Assembly (NCBI GenBank): GCA_003556955.1 | Contig: PWQB01000542.1 | Span: 1-5,513, forward strand | Length of the DNA: 5,513 bases | Reading direction: 5' to 3' | Source of the DNA: Nostocaceae cyanobacterium CSSed10_463m | Lineage (GTDB): Bacteria > Cyanobacteriota > Cyanobacteriia > Cyanobacteriales > Nostocaceae | In this document: positions 4,999 through 5,513 of the stretch, piece by piece | Numbering within the stretch: the first letter of the stretch is position 1 | Layout of the letters: every line of letters starts with the position of its first letter | Made by a program: the position numbers and the translations under genes | The notes under the pieces: model-generated | The model's database searches: none | What the model was told of the DNA's origin: nothing | What the model saw: only the letters and a program-made list of their open reading frames with translations

Positions 4999-5490
4999 AT
5001 GAAATACCGTCGCCCCCGGCATCATTTTCGAGGTAGCTGGATGGTAGCGATGATTGCCGCCATTACAGCTACACCAGCAATAGCAGCCACATCACATTTT
5101 GGGACATTTAGCCTATCACCGGGTTTTGAGCCAACAGCCGGCATAGTGACTGGTCACACAGGTGGTTCTTACTCCCTGTCTGACATTAGCAGACGCGATC
5201 GCTATAGAAATCCCTGCGTCGGTTTTGCTGATCCCCAACCAGATCACATTCTCAACTTGGAAAAAGACTTTGATCGGCTAAAAATAATCGTCAATAGTGG
5301 TGGATATGACACCACCCTACTCATCCAAGGGCCAGACGACAAAACAATTCGCTGCGGCGATGATACGGGTACAAACAAAGATGCCAGCTTTGAAGACAAA
5401 GACTTTAAAAGTGGTACTTATAAAATTTGGGTAGGTACTTTTAATCCTGGTTTGAGGCGTAACTATACTCTGAAAGTGCAGCAGAAATAA
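4999..5490 (+). CDS. Small exported protein with PPC-like domain
   Basis: 163 residues from the ATG at 4999, which has GGGA 9 bases upstream; a TTG at 4984 would add five residues with no benefit. Residues 1-29 form a Sec signal peptide: basic MKYRRPRHHFR, hydrophobic WMVAMIAAITAT, and a cleavage motif PAIA before Ala30. The mature protein (about 133 residues) opens with a low-complexity G/S/T segment (31-60). The rest resembles bacterial pre-peptidase C-terminal (PPC) beta-sandwich domains: HILNLEKDFDRLKIIVNSGG (83-102), DTTLLIQGPDDKTIRCGDD (104-122), and a closing SGTYKIWVGTF (138-148) with NYTLKV (155-160). Two cysteines, Cys73 and Cys119, are the only ones in the mature part and could form a disulfide after export. 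The acidic loop DDTGTNKDASFEDKDF (121-136) could bind calcium, which is inference. There is no enzyme domain, so this is a free-standing PPC-like protein with unknown role. Confidence 0.85.
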   Translation: MKYRRPRHHFRGSWMVAMIAAITATPAIAATSHFGTFSLSPGFEPTAGIVTGHTGGSYSLSDISRRDRYRNPCVGFADPQPDHILNLEKDFDRLKIIVNSGGYDTTLLIQGPDDKTIRCGDDTGTNKDASFEDKDFKSGTYKIWVGTFNPGLRRNYTLKVQQK

Positions 5491-5513
5491 CTCAACCGCC
5501 AGAAAAAAAAGAA

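Noticed and set aside
1..5513. CRISPR array, tRNA, rRNA, defence or toxin-antitoxin system
   Set aside because: No spaced direct repeats, cloverleaf, rRNA-like sequence or paired small toxin and antitoxin frames were seen on either strand.

Overview
The window reads as chromosomal DNA of a filamentous cyanobacterium, most likely Nostocaceae (Nostoc/Anabaena type). The grounds are six copies of the HIP1 octamer GCGATCGC in 5.5 kb, all inside genes; short heptamer repeats of the GACTAAT and TTTTGAC type between genes; an AT-rich intergenic style; and a cyanobacterial set of envelope proteins. No species can be named from the sequence alone.

Layout. Positions 1-899 (minus) hold the N-terminal 299 codons of a secreted gamma-glutamyltransferase precursor that runs off the left edge. 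It lies 60 bases downstream of hrcA (960-2057, minus), the heat-shock repressor gene, in the same direction and with no visible terminator between them. The gap holds a strong ribosome binding site and an 11-codon leader frame (931-896) whose stop overlaps the ggt start as ATGA. A 549-base intergenic stretch (2058-2606) follows. It carries a possible hrcA promoter, three consecutive potential hairpins, a 99-bp element with 22-bp imperfect terminal inverted repeats (MITE-like, 2499-2597), and two heptamer repeats that run into the stop codon of the next gene. A single-domain rhodanese (2607-2966, minus) is transcribed divergently from a membrane-anchored DUF3352-type protein (3178-4839, plus). 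Their 211-base shared upstream region contains two inverted repeats, one of them a perfect 8-bp stem with a GCAA loop. The window ends with a small exported protein (4999-5490, plus) carrying a PPC-like beta-sandwich domain.

Function. HrcA links the left half to protein-folding stress. The likely co-transcribed periplasmic gamma-glutamyltransferase would act on glutathione and gamma-glutamyl peptides. The rhodanese is a cytosolic sulfur-transfer candidate. The two right-hand proteins face the periplasm or cell surface and have no assigned role. The genes do not form one obvious pathway, and I see no defence system, CRISPR array, rRNA or tRNA. The observations most worth a second look are the MITE-like element next to the rhodanese stop, the leader frame coupled to ggt, the internal duplication in the DUF3352-type protein, and the inverted repeats between the divergent genes.
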